A stretch of 64,000 bases of DNA from Brachybacterium paraconglomeratum (lineage in GTDB: Bacteria > Actinomycetota > Actinomycetes > Actinomycetales > Dermabacteraceae). Location of the stretch: contig NZ_ML133852.1 in assembly GCF_003994255.1 (NCBI RefSeq), positions 1 to 64,000 of the forward strand, written 5' to 3'. The notes beneath the pieces were generated by a model that searched no databases, was not told the origin of the DNA, and worked only from the letters and a program-made list of their open reading frames with translations. Below are positions 34,170 to 42,663 of this stretch, piece by piece. Numbering within the stretch: the first letter of the stretch is position 1; each line of letters opens with the position of its first letter. The translations under genes were made by a program, and so were the position numbers.

Positions 34170-35077
34170 GCGATCCGGCGCGGCGGTTCCGTCCCGCCAC
34201 CGAGGCCGACGTCACCCGCGACGGCCACCGCTTCAGCTGGCTGAAGCCGGACCGGTGGAGGGAGGGCTTCCGTGCCCTGGTGCTGGAGGCCGGCGGCGAG
34301 CTGGTCGGCGTGGGCCGCGTCGGCCCGAACCCGGCGCATCCTCTCCGTGATCTCGTCGAGATCGAGATCGCGGAGGGGCACCGGCGCTGCGGTCACGGCA
34401 CAGCGCTGATGCAGGAACTTGGAAGTTACAGCGATAATCCACTGAGGGACAAGGTCGTGCCCGGCTTCGAGCGGGAACTCTTCCTGCGCTCTCTCGGCGC
34501 GGTGACCTACCTCGAGGTCCCGCTCCTGCGCCTCGAGCTCGCCGCGGAGCGCACCGCTCGCTGGTGCGCTGAGGCGCGGGAGGGGCGCGACGGCGCCGTC
34601 CGCGTCATCCCCTGGACCGGCCTGCCGCGCGACCAGCTGATCGACGCCCTCGTGGATCGCTACACCTGGCAGCACGCCAGCTGGTCGCCCACCGCGCCGC
34701 GCGAGACGATCCGTCCCGTCGTCGGCGAGGAGTTCTACGAGGGTGCCGTGCACGAGCACTCCTGGGCCGTGCTCCGCGACGGCCGGATCACCGCCCTCGC
34801 CGATCTCTACGACGAGCCCGTCGGCCCAGTCCGGGAAGGCTCCCTCGAAGCAGTCGACGCCGCCTCCCCGCACGCCCGCGGCGATGTCGCCCTCTGCCTC
34901 GCGGCCTGGCTCGAGGACCTCCGAGCCGCGGGCGTGGCGACTCTCGACCTCGACAACCACCCCACCGACCCGCACACCGCCCCGCTCCTCGCGCCCCTGC
35001 GCCGCGAGGCGGTCGACCCTGTGCATCTGGTCGAGATCCCGAACGCTCTCACCGCGCAGCTGCGCGACGTGCCCTGA
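34166..35077 (+). CDS. GNAT-type N-acetyltransferase, two-domain
   Basis: 303 aa. The N-terminal GNAT fold has the acetyl-CoA loop region EIEIAEGHRRCGHGTALMQEL. A second, more degenerate GNAT-like half follows (VREGSLEAVDAASPHARGDVALCLAAWLEDLRAAGVATLDLDNH). The GTG start overlaps the ADH stop. Local base use near 34420-34440 (AACTTGGAAGTTACAGCGATAA) is less GC-rich than its surroundings. The substrate is unknown. Confidence 0.75.
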   Translation: MSDPARRFRPATEADVTRDGHRFSWLKPDRWREGFRALVLEAGGELVGVGRVGPNPAHPLRDLVEIEIAEGHRRCGHGTALMQELGSYSDNPLRDKVVPGFERELFLRSLGAVTYLEVPLLRLELAAERTARWCAEAREGRDGAVRVIPWTGLPRDQLIDALVDRYTWQHASWSPTAPRETIRPVVGEEFYEGAVHEHSWAVLRDGRITALADLYDEPVGPVREGSLEAVDAASPHARGDVALCLAAWLEDLRAAGVATLDLDNHPTDPHTAPLLAPLRREAVDPVHLVEIPNALTAQLRDVP

Positions 35078-35086
35078 GGCGACGCC

Positions 35087-35228
35087 GTGGACCACACCGC
35101 CGACTCCCCCCCACGCCTTCGCCCACGACCACTCCGAATGGTGGGCCGGCGCGTCGGGCGTCCACCGCACCGGGGAGGAGGAGCGCTGCGCCGCCCTGCT
35201 CGCCCAGGTCTCCGGCGTCGTGCGCTGA
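35087..35228 (+). pseudogene. Short reading frame broken at a run of seven C
   Basis: From the GTG at 35087 the frame reads MDHTADSP and then leaves frame at seven C residues (35106-35112). With six C residues it would continue HAFAHDHSEWWAGASGV and on to the TGA at 35226-35228, a 46-aa product. The downstream part has protein-like composition (HDHSEWW, RTGEEERCAALLAQV) but no start in its own frame. It could be a frameshifted small gene, a slippage-controlled one, a sequencing error, or chance. Confidence 0.3.
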
Positions 35229-35253
35229 GCGGTCCTCACCCCGCCCCCGGACG

Positions 35254-35291
35254 CACGAGAGCCCCCACCCGATCGGGTGGGGGCTCTCGTG
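35254..35291. terminator. 38-bp perfect palindrome, bidirectional terminator
   Basis: Two exact 19-bp arms (35254-35272 and 35273-35291) meet without a spacer. The hairpin lies between the plus-strand GNAT region and the convergent rpmB. Confidence 0.85.
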
Positions 35292-35314
35292 GAATTGAGT
35301 CCTTGCGGTCTCGC

Positions 35315-35512
35315 TCAGGCACCGAGCGTGCTGACCTTGCCTGCCTTGAGGCAGGAGGTGCACACGTTCACGCGCTTGCTGGTGCCGTTGATCACAGTGC
35401 GGACCGACTGGATGTTCGGGTTCCAGCGACGCGAGGTGCGGCGGTGCGAGTGGGACACGGCCTTGCCGAAGCGCGGGCTCTTGGCGCAGATGTCACACGT
35501 GGAAGCAGCCAC
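35315..35512 (-). CDS. rpmB: 50S ribosomal protein L28
   Basis: 65 aa. The zinc-ribbon cysteines CDIC and CTSC and the motif [13 protein letters not shown]...[15 protein letters not shown] are diagnostic. The GTG at 35512 is preceded by AGGAGACGACA. L28 binds 23S rRNA in the large subunit. The Cys-containing form is zinc-binding; zinc-starved actinobacteria can replace it with a Cys-less paralogue, none of which is seen here. It is divergent from recG with a 260-bp gap. Confidence 0.95.
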   Translation of the reverse strand: MAASTCDICAKSPRFGKAVSHSHRRTSRRWNPNIQSVRTVINGTSKRVNVCTSCLKAGKVSTLGA

Positions 35513-35772
35513 TGTCGTCTCCTGGTACGTCGATGTTCTGATCGCGGTGCCCGCTCCAGCCCCCGCGCCGGAACGGCGGGGTCGGTGACCTGGGTGAGCA
35601 CGGAGGTGCGAGCCCCCGGCGGTCAGGGCAACCACGGAATCATAGCCCAGATGCCCCGGCGTCTGAAGAGGAGGGCCCGTCCACAGTCCTGTGGAGTCCC
35701 TCACGATGTCGCAGGGCAATGGCACGATGGGCACCGCACCAGCACTCTACCGGGACGGAAGGGGTCGCCACG

Positions 35773-37989
35773 ATGGCCAGGAGGACCTCCGCCACGCGCG
35801 GCTCCATGCCGCTGACGGAGCTGCTGGTCTCCAAGGAGTCCAAGGCGATGGCCTCCTTCGGCGTGCGCGATCTCGACGCCATGCTCCGCTTCGTCCCGCG
35901 CCGCTACGTCGAGCCCGCCCCGCTGCGCTCCCTGCGCGAGATCTCCGAGGGGCAGGAGGTCAGCGCCATCGTGCAGGTCGAGTCGTTCCGCTCGCGGCAG
36001 ATGAGGTCCCGCTACGGCTTCATCGTCGAGGCCACCGTCTCCGACGGCTCCGACGAGCTGCCGCTGACCTTCTTCCTGCCCAAGCAGCACCACGTCGAGT
36101 GGTACGCGAAGCGCCTCCCTGTCGGCGCCACCATCGGCGTGCACGGCGCGGTGGGCCGGGACGACTACCGCGGCGGCCTCCAGCTCACCCATCCCGACTT
36201 CGAGACCGTCGAGGACACGGAGGAGGGCCGCGCCTGGGCGCAGCGCCCCCGCCCCGTCTACCCTCTGAAGCAGAACATCTCGCTCGCGACGATGCGCTCC
36301 GCGATGGAGAAGGGCCTCGAGTTCGCCGGCTCCGCCACCAGCGCCGTCCCCGCGGAGATCCTGCGCCGGCGGGGCCTGCCCGACCTCGCCGAGGCCGCCC
36401 GTCTCGTCCACACCCCGCTGACCATGGACGACACCCGCCGCGGCATGGCTCACCTCCGCTTCGAGGAGGCCTTCGTCCTCCAGGCGATCTTCGCCCAGCG
36501 CCGCGCCCAGGACGAGCGCACGCCCGCCCCGCAGCTGCGCGCCGAGGGCCCGCTCCAGCAGCTCTTCGACGAGCGTCTGCCCTTCTCCCTCACCGACGGC
36601 CAGCGCAAGATCGGTGACCTGCTCGCCGAGCGCATCGGCAACGGCCACCCCACCAGCGCCCTCCTCCAGGGCGACGTCGGCTCCGGCAAGACGGTCATCG
36701 CCCTGCGCGCCATGCTCCGCGCCGTCGACTCCGGCCATCAGGCGGTGATGCTCGCCCCCACCGAGGTGCTCGCCGAGCAGCACCACCGCACCGTGCTCGA
36801 GCTCCTCGGCGAGCTCGGCCGCGCCGGCCAGCTCGATGCCCCGCCCGAGGCGACCCGGGTGCGCCTGCTGACCGGCTCCCAGCGCACCTCCGCCCGCCGC
36901 GAGACCCTGCTCGACGTGACCTCCGGCCAGGCGGGGATCGTGGTCGGCACCCACGCCCTGCTCACCGAGGGCGTCGAGTTCGCCTCCCTCGGCCTCGTCG
37001 TCATCGACGAGCAGCACCGCTTCGGCGTCGATCACCGTCGGCGGCTGCGCGCCAAGGGCCCGCAGGGCATGAGTCCGCATGTCGTGGTCATGACCGCGAC
37101 CCCGATCCCGCGCACCGCGGCGCTCGCGACCGTCGGCGACCTGGACGTGCTCACCCTCGCCGAGAGCCCCGGCCGCCGCGCCGGCGTCGAGAGCTTCGTG
37201 GTCCACGAGAAGCTCCCCGCCTGGGAGCAGCGCATGTGGCAGCGCGCCGGCGAGGAGATCCGCGCGGGCCGCCAGGTCTTCGTCGTCTGCGCCCGGATCG
37301 ACGAGGACGAGGCCGACGACACCCCCGCGCAGCCCGTCCTCGACGAGAACGGAAAGGAGAAGACCCCCGCCCTCGACCCCGCCCGCGGCGTCGTCCAGGT
37401 CGCCGAGCGACTCGCCTCCCGCCCCGAGCTCGCCGGCGCCCGCATCGGCGTGCTCCACGGCCGGCTCAGCGGCGAGGAGAAGCAGCAGGTCATGGAGCAG
37501 ATGGTGCGCGGCGAGCTGGACCTGCTCGTCTCCACCACCGTGATCGAGGTCGGGGTCGACATCCCCAACGCCTCGGTGATGATCGTGCTGGACGCGGAGC
37601 GCTTCGGCGTCTCCCAGCTGCACCAGCTGCGCGGCCGGGTGGGCCGCGGCGAGCATCCCGGCCTCGCCTTCTTCGACACCAGCGCGGTCGTGGACGAGGT
37701 GCACTCGCGGCATCTGCGCGCGATCGCCGAAGCGCCCGACGGCTTCGCGCTGGCCGAGCTCGACTTGCGCCGCCGCGGCGCCGGCGACCTGGTGGGGGAG
37801 GAGCAGTCCGGACTGCAGCGCACCCTGAAGCACCTGGACGTGCTGCGCGACGCCCGCTGGATCGAGGCCGCCCGCGAGGACGCCTTCTCCCTCGTCGCCG
37901 AGGACCCCGAGCTCGACGGCCACCCCGAACTGGCCGCCGCCGTCGCCGCGCGACTGCGCGATGCCGACCCCGACGTGGAGAGGAGCTGA
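35773..37989 (+). CDS. recG: ATP-dependent DNA helicase RecG
   Basis: 738 aa. The wedge/OB domain is at about 60-145. The helicase motor has Walker A GDVGSGKT (300-307), DEQH (412-415), TATPIPRT, and VIEVGVDIPNA...QLHQLRGRVGRG. It reverses stalled forks and processes branched DNA. Insertions between motifs (for example PAQPVLDENGKEKTPALDPARG) are normal for actinobacteria. The ATG at 35773 follows GGAAGGGGTCGCCACG; a longer in-frame start at 35719 is not family-like. rsmD follows after one base. Confidence 0.96.
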   Translation: MARRTSATRGSMPLTELLVSKESKAMASFGVRDLDAMLRFVPRRYVEPAPLRSLREISEGQEVSAIVQVESFRSRQMRSRYGFIVEATVSDGSDELPLTFFLPKQHHVEWYAKRLPVGATIGVHGAVGRDDYRGGLQLTHPDFETVEDTEEGRAWAQRPRPVYPLKQNISLATMRSAMEKGLEFAGSATSAVPAEILRRRGLPDLAEAARLVHTPLTMDDTRRGMAHLRFEEAFVLQAIFAQRRAQDERTPAPQLRAEGPLQQLFDERLPFSLTDGQRKIGDLLAERIGNGHPTSALLQGDVGSGKTVIALRAMLRAVDSGHQAVMLAPTEVLAEQHHRTVLELLGELGRAGQLDAPPEATRVRLLTGSQRTSARRETLLDVTSGQAGIVVGTHALLTEGVEFASLGLVVIDEQHRFGVDHRRRLRAKGPQGMSPHVVVMTATPIPRTAALATVGDLDVLTLAESPGRRAGVESFVVHEKLPAWEQRMWQRAGEEIRAGRQVFVVCARIDEDEADDTPAQPVLDENGKEKTPALDPARGVVQVAERLASRPELAGARIGVLHGRLSGEEKQQVMEQMVRGELDLLVSTTVIEVGVDIPNASVMIVLDAERFGVSQLHQLRGRVGRGEHPGLAFFDTSAVVDEVHSRHLRAIAEAPDGFALAELDLRRRGAGDLVGEEQSGLQRTLKHLDVLRDARWIEAAREDAFSLVAEDPELDGHPELAAAVAARLRDADPDVERS

Positions 37990-37990
37990 C

Positions 37991-38608
37991 ATGCCGCGGA
38001 TCATCTCCGGCGCTCTCGGAGGTCGCACCATCCCCGGCCCGCCCGGGAAGGGCACCCGCCCCACCTCGGACCGCGTGCGCGAGGCCCTGTTCAGCCGCCT
38101 CGACGGCTGGGGCGCGCTCGCGGGCGCTCGGGTGCTCGATCTGTACGCCGGCACCGGCGCGCTCGCCCTCGAGTCCCTCTCCCGCGGCGCCGCCCACGCG
38201 GTCCTCGTCGAGGTCCACGGGCCGACGGCCCGCCAGCTGCGCCGCACCGCCGCGGACCTCGGCCTCGCCGCCCAGGTGGACGTGCGCGCCGGGAAGGCCC
38301 GCGCCGTCGCCGCGGGCCTCGCCGGCCACGGCGCGACCCTCGTCTTCCTCGACCCGCCCTACGACGTCTCCACCGAGGAGCTCGAGCAGCTCCTCGTGAC
38401 GCTCCGCCCCGCGCTCACCGACGATGCCCTGGTCGTCCTCGAGCGCTCCTCCCGCAGCCGCCCCCTCGAGTGGCCCGACGGCTGGGCCGGCGACGGCACG
38501 AAGTCCTACGGCGAGACCGTGCTGCAGTTCGGAGGGCCGCTGGTCGAGGACGAGAGTGCGGGCGACGAGGACGAGCCCGCGGCGGACGGCGCTCCCGCCG
38601 CGGACTGA
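37991..38608 (+). CDS. rsmD: 16S rRNA (guanine966-N2)-methyltransferase
   Basis: 205 aa Rossmann methyltransferase. The N-terminal PRIISGALGGRTIPGPPGKGTRPTSDRVREALFSRL is the RsmD signature. SAM motif I is DLYAGTGALALE (50-61) and catalytic motif IV is DPPY (121-124). The last 25 residues are an acidic Asp/Glu/Ala tail. Coupled to recG, as in many actinobacteria. Confidence 0.93.
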   Translation: MPRIISGALGGRTIPGPPGKGTRPTSDRVREALFSRLDGWGALAGARVLDLYAGTGALALESLSRGAAHAVLVEVHGPTARQLRRTAADLGLAAQVDVRAGKARAVAAGLAGHGATLVFLDPPYDVSTEELEQLLVTLRPALTDDALVVLERSSRSRPLEWPDGWAGDGTKSYGETVLQFGGPLVEDESAGDEDEPAADGAPAAD

Positions 38609-38712
38609 CCGCCGCCCCGTCGGGATCGCGACGCTCGCGTCTCCCGCGGCCCCGCATCATGCCCGCAGTCGCCTCGGCTCTCGTCGGCCGCGCCTCGAGG
38701 CGCACCTGCACT

Positions 38713-38998
38713 CTGTCCACATCGATCTGCCCGCAACCCTCAGTCCGGCAGAGCTCCATCCACAATTCAGGACCACGCCTTGCGTTCGTCGCGCATTTGT
38801 GTATTACGACGACGGTCAAGAATGTTCCTGGTGGGGCGTGTGAGATGTCGTGAGGCTGGCTCCTGGTTGTGCGCCTGGTGTTCGCGCGTCACGCACGACG
38901 AGCCGCGACCTGTGCAGGTGACCCACGAGTATCCACACGATGTGGAATGGCTGTGCATTTCCGCGCAATGTTTCCTCCCCACGTCCCGGTTATCCACA
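38713..38998. other. Intergenic cluster of DnaA-box-like sequences
   Basis: The 501-bp gap between rsmD and the HNH gene holds four sequences ending TCCACA in the same orientation: CTGTCCACA (38713-38721), CCATCCACA (38756-38764), GTATCCACA (38929-38937) and a perfect DnaA box TTATCCACA (38990-38998). The stretch is also lower in GC than the flanking genes. There is no dnaA, dnaN or gidB nearby, so it is not the usual oriC; a DnaA-binding or titration site is possible. The remaining gap sequence has no credible gene. A -10-like TAGAAT (39047-39052) probably serves the HNH gene. Confidence 0.4.
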
Positions 38999-39109
38999 AA
39001 TTCGGGCGAGATGGCGGCGCCTCTGGAGAATGTCGGATATCAGTCGTAGAATGAGGAGCACGGAGCGGTCGACGAAGAACGCTCATCAAGACGCGGGGGA
39101 GGAAGAGCG

Positions 39110-40771
39110 ATGGGAGACGAGCCACGCCTCGATGTGCCGCCGCGCCCCGCATCTGCCCGCCCCGCATCTGCCCGCCCCGACGACCCTGTTGCCTCCATCC
39201 CTGCCGCCTCCGTCCGCCCGGGCGAGCCGCCGCGTCGCCCCGTGCGGGCCCGCCGGCCCTTGACACCGCAGTCCCTCGTCGAGCGCGCCGACGTCGCACC
39301 CCGCACCGCCGAGGCAGAGACGGTGCTGCGCATCTACCGCCGGCGCCGCGAGCAGCAGGCCGCCTTCTACGTCGCCGAGATGCAGGACCTCGCCTCCCTC
39401 TGGACCGAGGAGGACGAGGACGACGACAAGGCCCTGCACGCCCTCGCCGCCGCAGCGGGCCTGCGCACGAAGCTCGGCCGGGGCGAGGTGCGGCTGCGCG
39501 ACGCGCACGTCGCCGTCACCGACCTGCCCGCCTGCTTCGCCCGTGTCGGCGCCGGGGAGCTGCCGGTGGACTGGTTCGAGTGGCTGCTGCGCAGCGTGCT
39601 GCGCCTGACCTTCCACCAGCGTCGCCAGGTCGACGAACGGGTCGCAGCCTGGCAGCTCGACGCGATCGACGTCGAGCGCTTCTACCGCGAGCTGCGTCTG
39701 CTGATCGACTGGTTCGGCCGCGCCGCCTTGCAGGAGACGCCCCGCGAGCAGCGCGCCGTCCACCTCACCCCCTCCCCGGACGGCGACGGCACCGGCTGCC
39801 TCACCGTCGTCGGCCCGATCCCCGAGCTCCTCGCGCTCGGCCGCCGTCTCGACTCCGCCGCCCGCGCCGTCCAGGACGCTCAGCGCCAGGCGCTCGAGAC
39901 CGGAGCGCCGATCCCCTTCGACCTCGACGGCGACGTCGCCCGCGAGGGCCGGCCCATGCCGCTTCCCGCGCTGCGCTACGCGGTGATGACCCGCTCCCCG
40001 CTCGCGACCGGCGGCATCGAGGTGCCCGAGCCCGCCTTCCGCATCTCCGTCGTCGTGCCCGTGCTGACCCTGCTGGGACGCTCGCATGCGCCCGCGACGC
40101 TCGACGGCACGATCCCGATCCCCGCGCGCATGGCCCGCGAGCTCGCCGCGAAGGCGCCGGCCTTCGAACGCGTCCTCGCCGACCCGGCCAGGGGCGGCTA
40201 CGCCCCCGCCGCCTCGAGGACCTACCGGGTCAGCCGCGCGATGGCCGAGAACCTGCGCCTCATCGACCCCGTCTGCGCCGTCCCCGGCTGCGACTGCAAC
40301 GTCATGACCGTCGGCGAGAGCGACCACATCGAGGAGTTCGACCTCGAGCACCCCGCCCGCGGCGGCCCCACCACGATCGAGAACCTGCACCGCCTCTGCC
40401 GCCGCCACCACCGCATGAAGACCGCGGGCCTCCTCGACCCGGTCCGGGACGAGACCACCGGCGTGACCCGGTGGAGGATCGGCGAGCTCGCCGTCTGCGA
40501 CTCCAGGCCCGACGGCGACCTCGTCACCCGCGAGCTCGGCCAGCAGCTCCGCCGCGCCTGGGAGCAGTACGAGGCCGATCTCGAGTTCGAGGCGATCCTG
40601 CACAGCGGCGCGCTCGACGAATCGCCGCAGGAGCGACTCGACGCGATCGAGGAGCAGCGCTGGGGCGAGCACCTCCTGGAGTACTGGTCCCGGCCCGACG
40701 CCGGCGACGCCGACGACCCCGGTCCGCCCGGCCTCGACCCCCGCGACGGCTGCGGCCCACCGCCCTTCTGA
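39110..40771 (+). CDS. HNH endonuclease domain protein, DUF222/13E12-like
   Basis: 553 aa. The C-terminal HNH domain (about residues 388-436) reads CAVPGCDCN...SDHIEEFD...NLHRLCRRHHRMKT, with the histidines and two Cys pairs of the zinc-stabilised HNH fold. The long N-terminal helical region resembles the DUF222/13E12 family that is repeated in many actinobacterial genomes. Residues 12-22 contain a PASAR tandem, reflecting a direct repeat in the DNA (39141-39178). Probably a DNA nuclease; the biological role of the family is unresolved. The ATG at 39110 follows GGGGGAGGAAGAGCG. Confidence 0.85.
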   Translation: MGDEPRLDVPPRPASARPASARPDDPVASIPAASVRPGEPPRRPVRARRPLTPQSLVERADVAPRTAEAETVLRIYRRRREQQAAFYVAEMQDLASLWTEEDEDDDKALHALAAAAGLRTKLGRGEVRLRDAHVAVTDLPACFARVGAGELPVDWFEWLLRSVLRLTFHQRRQVDERVAAWQLDAIDVERFYRELRLLIDWFGRAALQETPREQRAVHLTPSPDGDGTGCLTVVGPIPELLALGRRLDSAARAVQDAQRQALETGAPIPFDLDGDVAREGRPMPLPALRYAVMTRSPLATGGIEVPEPAFRISVVVPVLTLLGRSHAPATLDGTIPIPARMARELAAKAPAFERVLADPARGGYAPAASRTYRVSRAMAENLRLIDPVCAVPGCDCNVMTVGESDHIEEFDLEHPARGGPTTIENLHRLCRRHHRMKTAGLLDPVRDETTGVTRWRIGELAVCDSRPDGDLVTRELGQQLRRAWEQYEADLEFEAILHSGALDESPQERLDAIEEQRWGEHLLEYWSRPDAGDADDPGPPGLDPRDGCGPPPF

Positions 40772-41343
40772 CACCGCTGGTCCGGCCGTCCACCCTCGAC
40801 GAGCTCGGCTGGCCGCTGCACACCGACCTGCTCACCCTCCGGCGCGGCCGCAGCGAGGACGCCGAGGCGGTGTGGCCCTGGTACCGCCTGCCCGAGGTGC
40901 AGGAGTGGACCACCACCCTCAGCCCCACCCTCGCCGACCATCAGGAGTGGTGGGACCGCACCCTCGACACCTGCGTCGTCGGCCTCCAGGACGGCCGGAT
41001 CGTCGCCGCCGGGAAGATCGAACGGCAGGATGCCTGGTCCCAGGCCGACATGCGCGAGCAGGCCGCCGGCCAGCAGGCCGAGATCGGCTGGGTGCTCGAC
41101 CCGGCCGTGCAGGGCCGCGGACTCGGCACCGCCTTCGCCGCCGCGCTGCGCGACGTCGCCGTGGACGGGCTCGGCGTGCGCCGCGTCGAGGCATCCTGCT
41201 TCGCCGAGAACCTCGCCTCCCGCCGCGTCATGGAGAAGATCGGCATGCGCCTCGAGGGAACCTTCCGCGAGGAGTCCCTCCACCGCAGCGGACGCTGGCT
41301 CGACGGGATGAGCTACGCCCAGCTCGCGAGCGAGGTGCGCTGA
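40768..41343 (+). CDS. GNAT-family N-acetyltransferase (RimJ-like), probable CTG start
   Basis: 191 aa. GNAT fold of the RimJ/ribosomal-protein type: LLTLRRGRSEDAEAVWPWYRLPEVQEW, the acetyl-CoA loop EIGWVLDPAVQGRGLGTAFAAALRDVA and VEASCFAENLASRRVMEKIGMRLEGTFREE. No ATG, GTG or TTG exists in frame between the previous stop region and the first conserved strand. A CTG at 40768 overlaps the HNH stop as CTGA, the same geometry as the ATGA and GTGA overlaps elsewhere, so CTG is the likely start. The first GTG in frame (about 40869) would delete beta1. Confidence 0.85.
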   Translation: MTPLVRPSTLDELGWPLHTDLLTLRRGRSEDAEAVWPWYRLPEVQEWTTTLSPTLADHQEWWDRTLDTCVVGLQDGRIVAAGKIERQDAWSQADMREQAAGQQAEIGWVLDPAVQGRGLGTAFAAALRDVAVDGLGVRRVEASCFAENLASRRVMEKIGMRLEGTFREESLHRSGRWLDGMSYAQLASEVR

Positions 41344-41347
41344 CCGC

Positions 41348-41755
41348 TCAGCCCCAGTTCGCGGCGTCGGTCAGGCAGAACGGGTGCCCCGCCGGATCGC
41401 GCAGCACGATCCACGTCGACCCCGGTTGCTCCTCCACCCGCTCCGCACCGAGCTCCACGCAGCGCGCCGCCGCGGCCTCCAGGTCCTCGACCGCGAGATC
41501 GAAGTGGTACTGCTTCGCGCCGCTGTCCGGCCAGGACGGCGGCCGATGGTCCGGCACCGCGCCGATGCCGAGCGCATGCGAAGGGCCGGCGAGCATCGCG
41601 TACTCCTTCTCGAGGTGCACGATCGGCCAGCCGAGCACCTCCGACCAGAACCGCGCCAGCGGCTCGGTCTCGAGCGCATCGAGGGTGATCATCGCCAGGC
41701 GCGCGACGGCGGCCTGCGAGCGGTCGGGGGCGGAGTCAGAGTGCGTCGTCGTCAT
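41348..41755 (-). CDS. VOC-family (glyoxalase/bleomycin-resistance fold) protein
   Basis: 135 aa. A single VOC module of two beta-alpha-beta-beta-beta units: MITLDALETEPLARFWSEVLGWPIV and YHFDLAVEDLEAAAARCVELGAERVEE...WIVLRDPAGHPFCL. It fits the actinobacterial VOC proteins of unknown substrate. The ATG at 41755 has GGCAGG upstream; GTG at 41764 is an alternative. Divergent from the AraC gene by 17 bp, so the two may share control. Confidence 0.85.
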   Translation of the reverse strand: MTTTHSDSAPDRSQAAVARLAMITLDALETEPLARFWSEVLGWPIVHLEKEYAMLAGPSHALGIGAVPDHRPPSWPDSGAKQYHFDLAVEDLEAAAARCVELGAERVEEQPGSTWIVLRDPAGHPFCLTDAANWG

Positions 41756-41772
41756 GCCTGCCACACTGCCCC

Positions 41773-42663
41773 ATGGCGTCGGATGGCGATAGGACGAACG
41801 CGACGGGACCGGCCGACGCGCGATCCCACCCGCACATGTACGGCCATGTGCTGCGTCCCGAGGAGTTCCTGCGCCGTGCCCGCTACGACCACGCCCTGCC
41901 CGCCCCGGCCCTGCGCCGCTGGGTGGACCGCTACTGGTCCGTGAGCTGGGACCTCGAACCCGGAGAGGTCCACCGCGCCGCGACCCTCGACGAGCCCGCG
42001 ATCCACCTGACCCGCGAATGGGGCGGCGTCCGGCGCGCGGGGGCCGACGGCGGCGGCACCTGGGTCACGGGCCCCGTCACCCGGGGCCGCTTCGACGTCG
42101 CCCAGACCGGCGCCGGGGGAGTGGTCGGCATCCGCTTCCGGCTCGGCGGCACGCGGGCGTTCACGCGCGGCGAGCCGGCGGCGGCGCGGGATCGGTCGCT
42201 CCCGGCCGCGGAGTGGTTCGGGGCGGGGATGCCGGGGAGCGTCGGCGCAGGCGGCGCGGCGACCGCGACCGAGGCGGCGCCGCTGCTCGACGACTGGCTG
42301 TGCGCGCTGGAGCCGGCCGACGCCCCGGGCTTCGAGGATCTCCGCGAGGTGCTGGACGTCCTGGCCGACCCGGCAGTCACCTCCGTCGCGGAGCTCGAGC
42401 GGCGCACCGCCCGCTCTGCTCGCACCCTCCAGCGCCTCTTCCGCCACCACCTCGGCGTCGGCCCCAAGCGGATCCTGCTGCGCGCCCGCGTGCAGGACGC
42501 GATCGCCGCGATCGACCGCGGCGACTCCCGCCCCCTCCCGGACCTCGCCCACGACCTCGGCTGGTTCGATCAGTCCCACTTCATCCGCGACGTCCGCGCG
42601 GTGACGGGCATGACGCCTTCGTCCTACGCCCGCCGCGCCGGCGGCGACATACTGGAGCCATGA
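41773..42663 (+). CDS. AraC-family transcriptional regulator
   Basis: 296 aa. The N-terminal sensor domain (about 35-165) has PALRRWVDRYWSVSWDL...GVVGIRFRLGGTRAF. The C-terminal AraC double helix-turn-helix (about 190-285) has SVAELERRTARSARTLQRLFRHHLGVGPKRILLRARVQDAI and LAHDLGWFDQSHFIRDVRAVTGMTPSSY. The ligand is unknown. Its stop overlaps the DUF3224 gene (ATGA), and the VOC gene is divergent, so both are possible targets. Confidence 0.88.
   Translation: MASDGDRTNATGPADARSHPHMYGHVLRPEEFLRRARYDHALPAPALRRWVDRYWSVSWDLEPGEVHRAATLDEPAIHLTREWGGVRRAGADGGGTWVTGPVTRGRFDVAQTGAGGVVGIRFRLGGTRAFTRGEPAAARDRSLPAAEWFGAGMPGSVGAGGAATATEAAPLLDDWLCALEPADAPGFEDLREVLDVLADPAVTSVAELERRTARSARTLQRLFRHHLGVGPKRILLRARVQDAIAAIDRGDSRPLPDLAHDLGWFDQSHFIRDVRAVTGMTPSSYARRAGGDILEP

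Noticed and set aside
38609..39109. Possible chromosomal origin of replication
   Set aside because: Only four DnaA-box-like sites in one orientation, with no dnaA, dnaN, gidB or parAB in the window and no AT-rich unwinding element. I kept it only as a DnaA-box cluster.
40869..41343. GTG start for the GNAT gene at about 40869
   Set aside because: It would remove beta1 and alpha1 (LLTLRRGRSEDAEAVW), which are conserved in GNAT enzymes, and no ribosome binding site precedes it.
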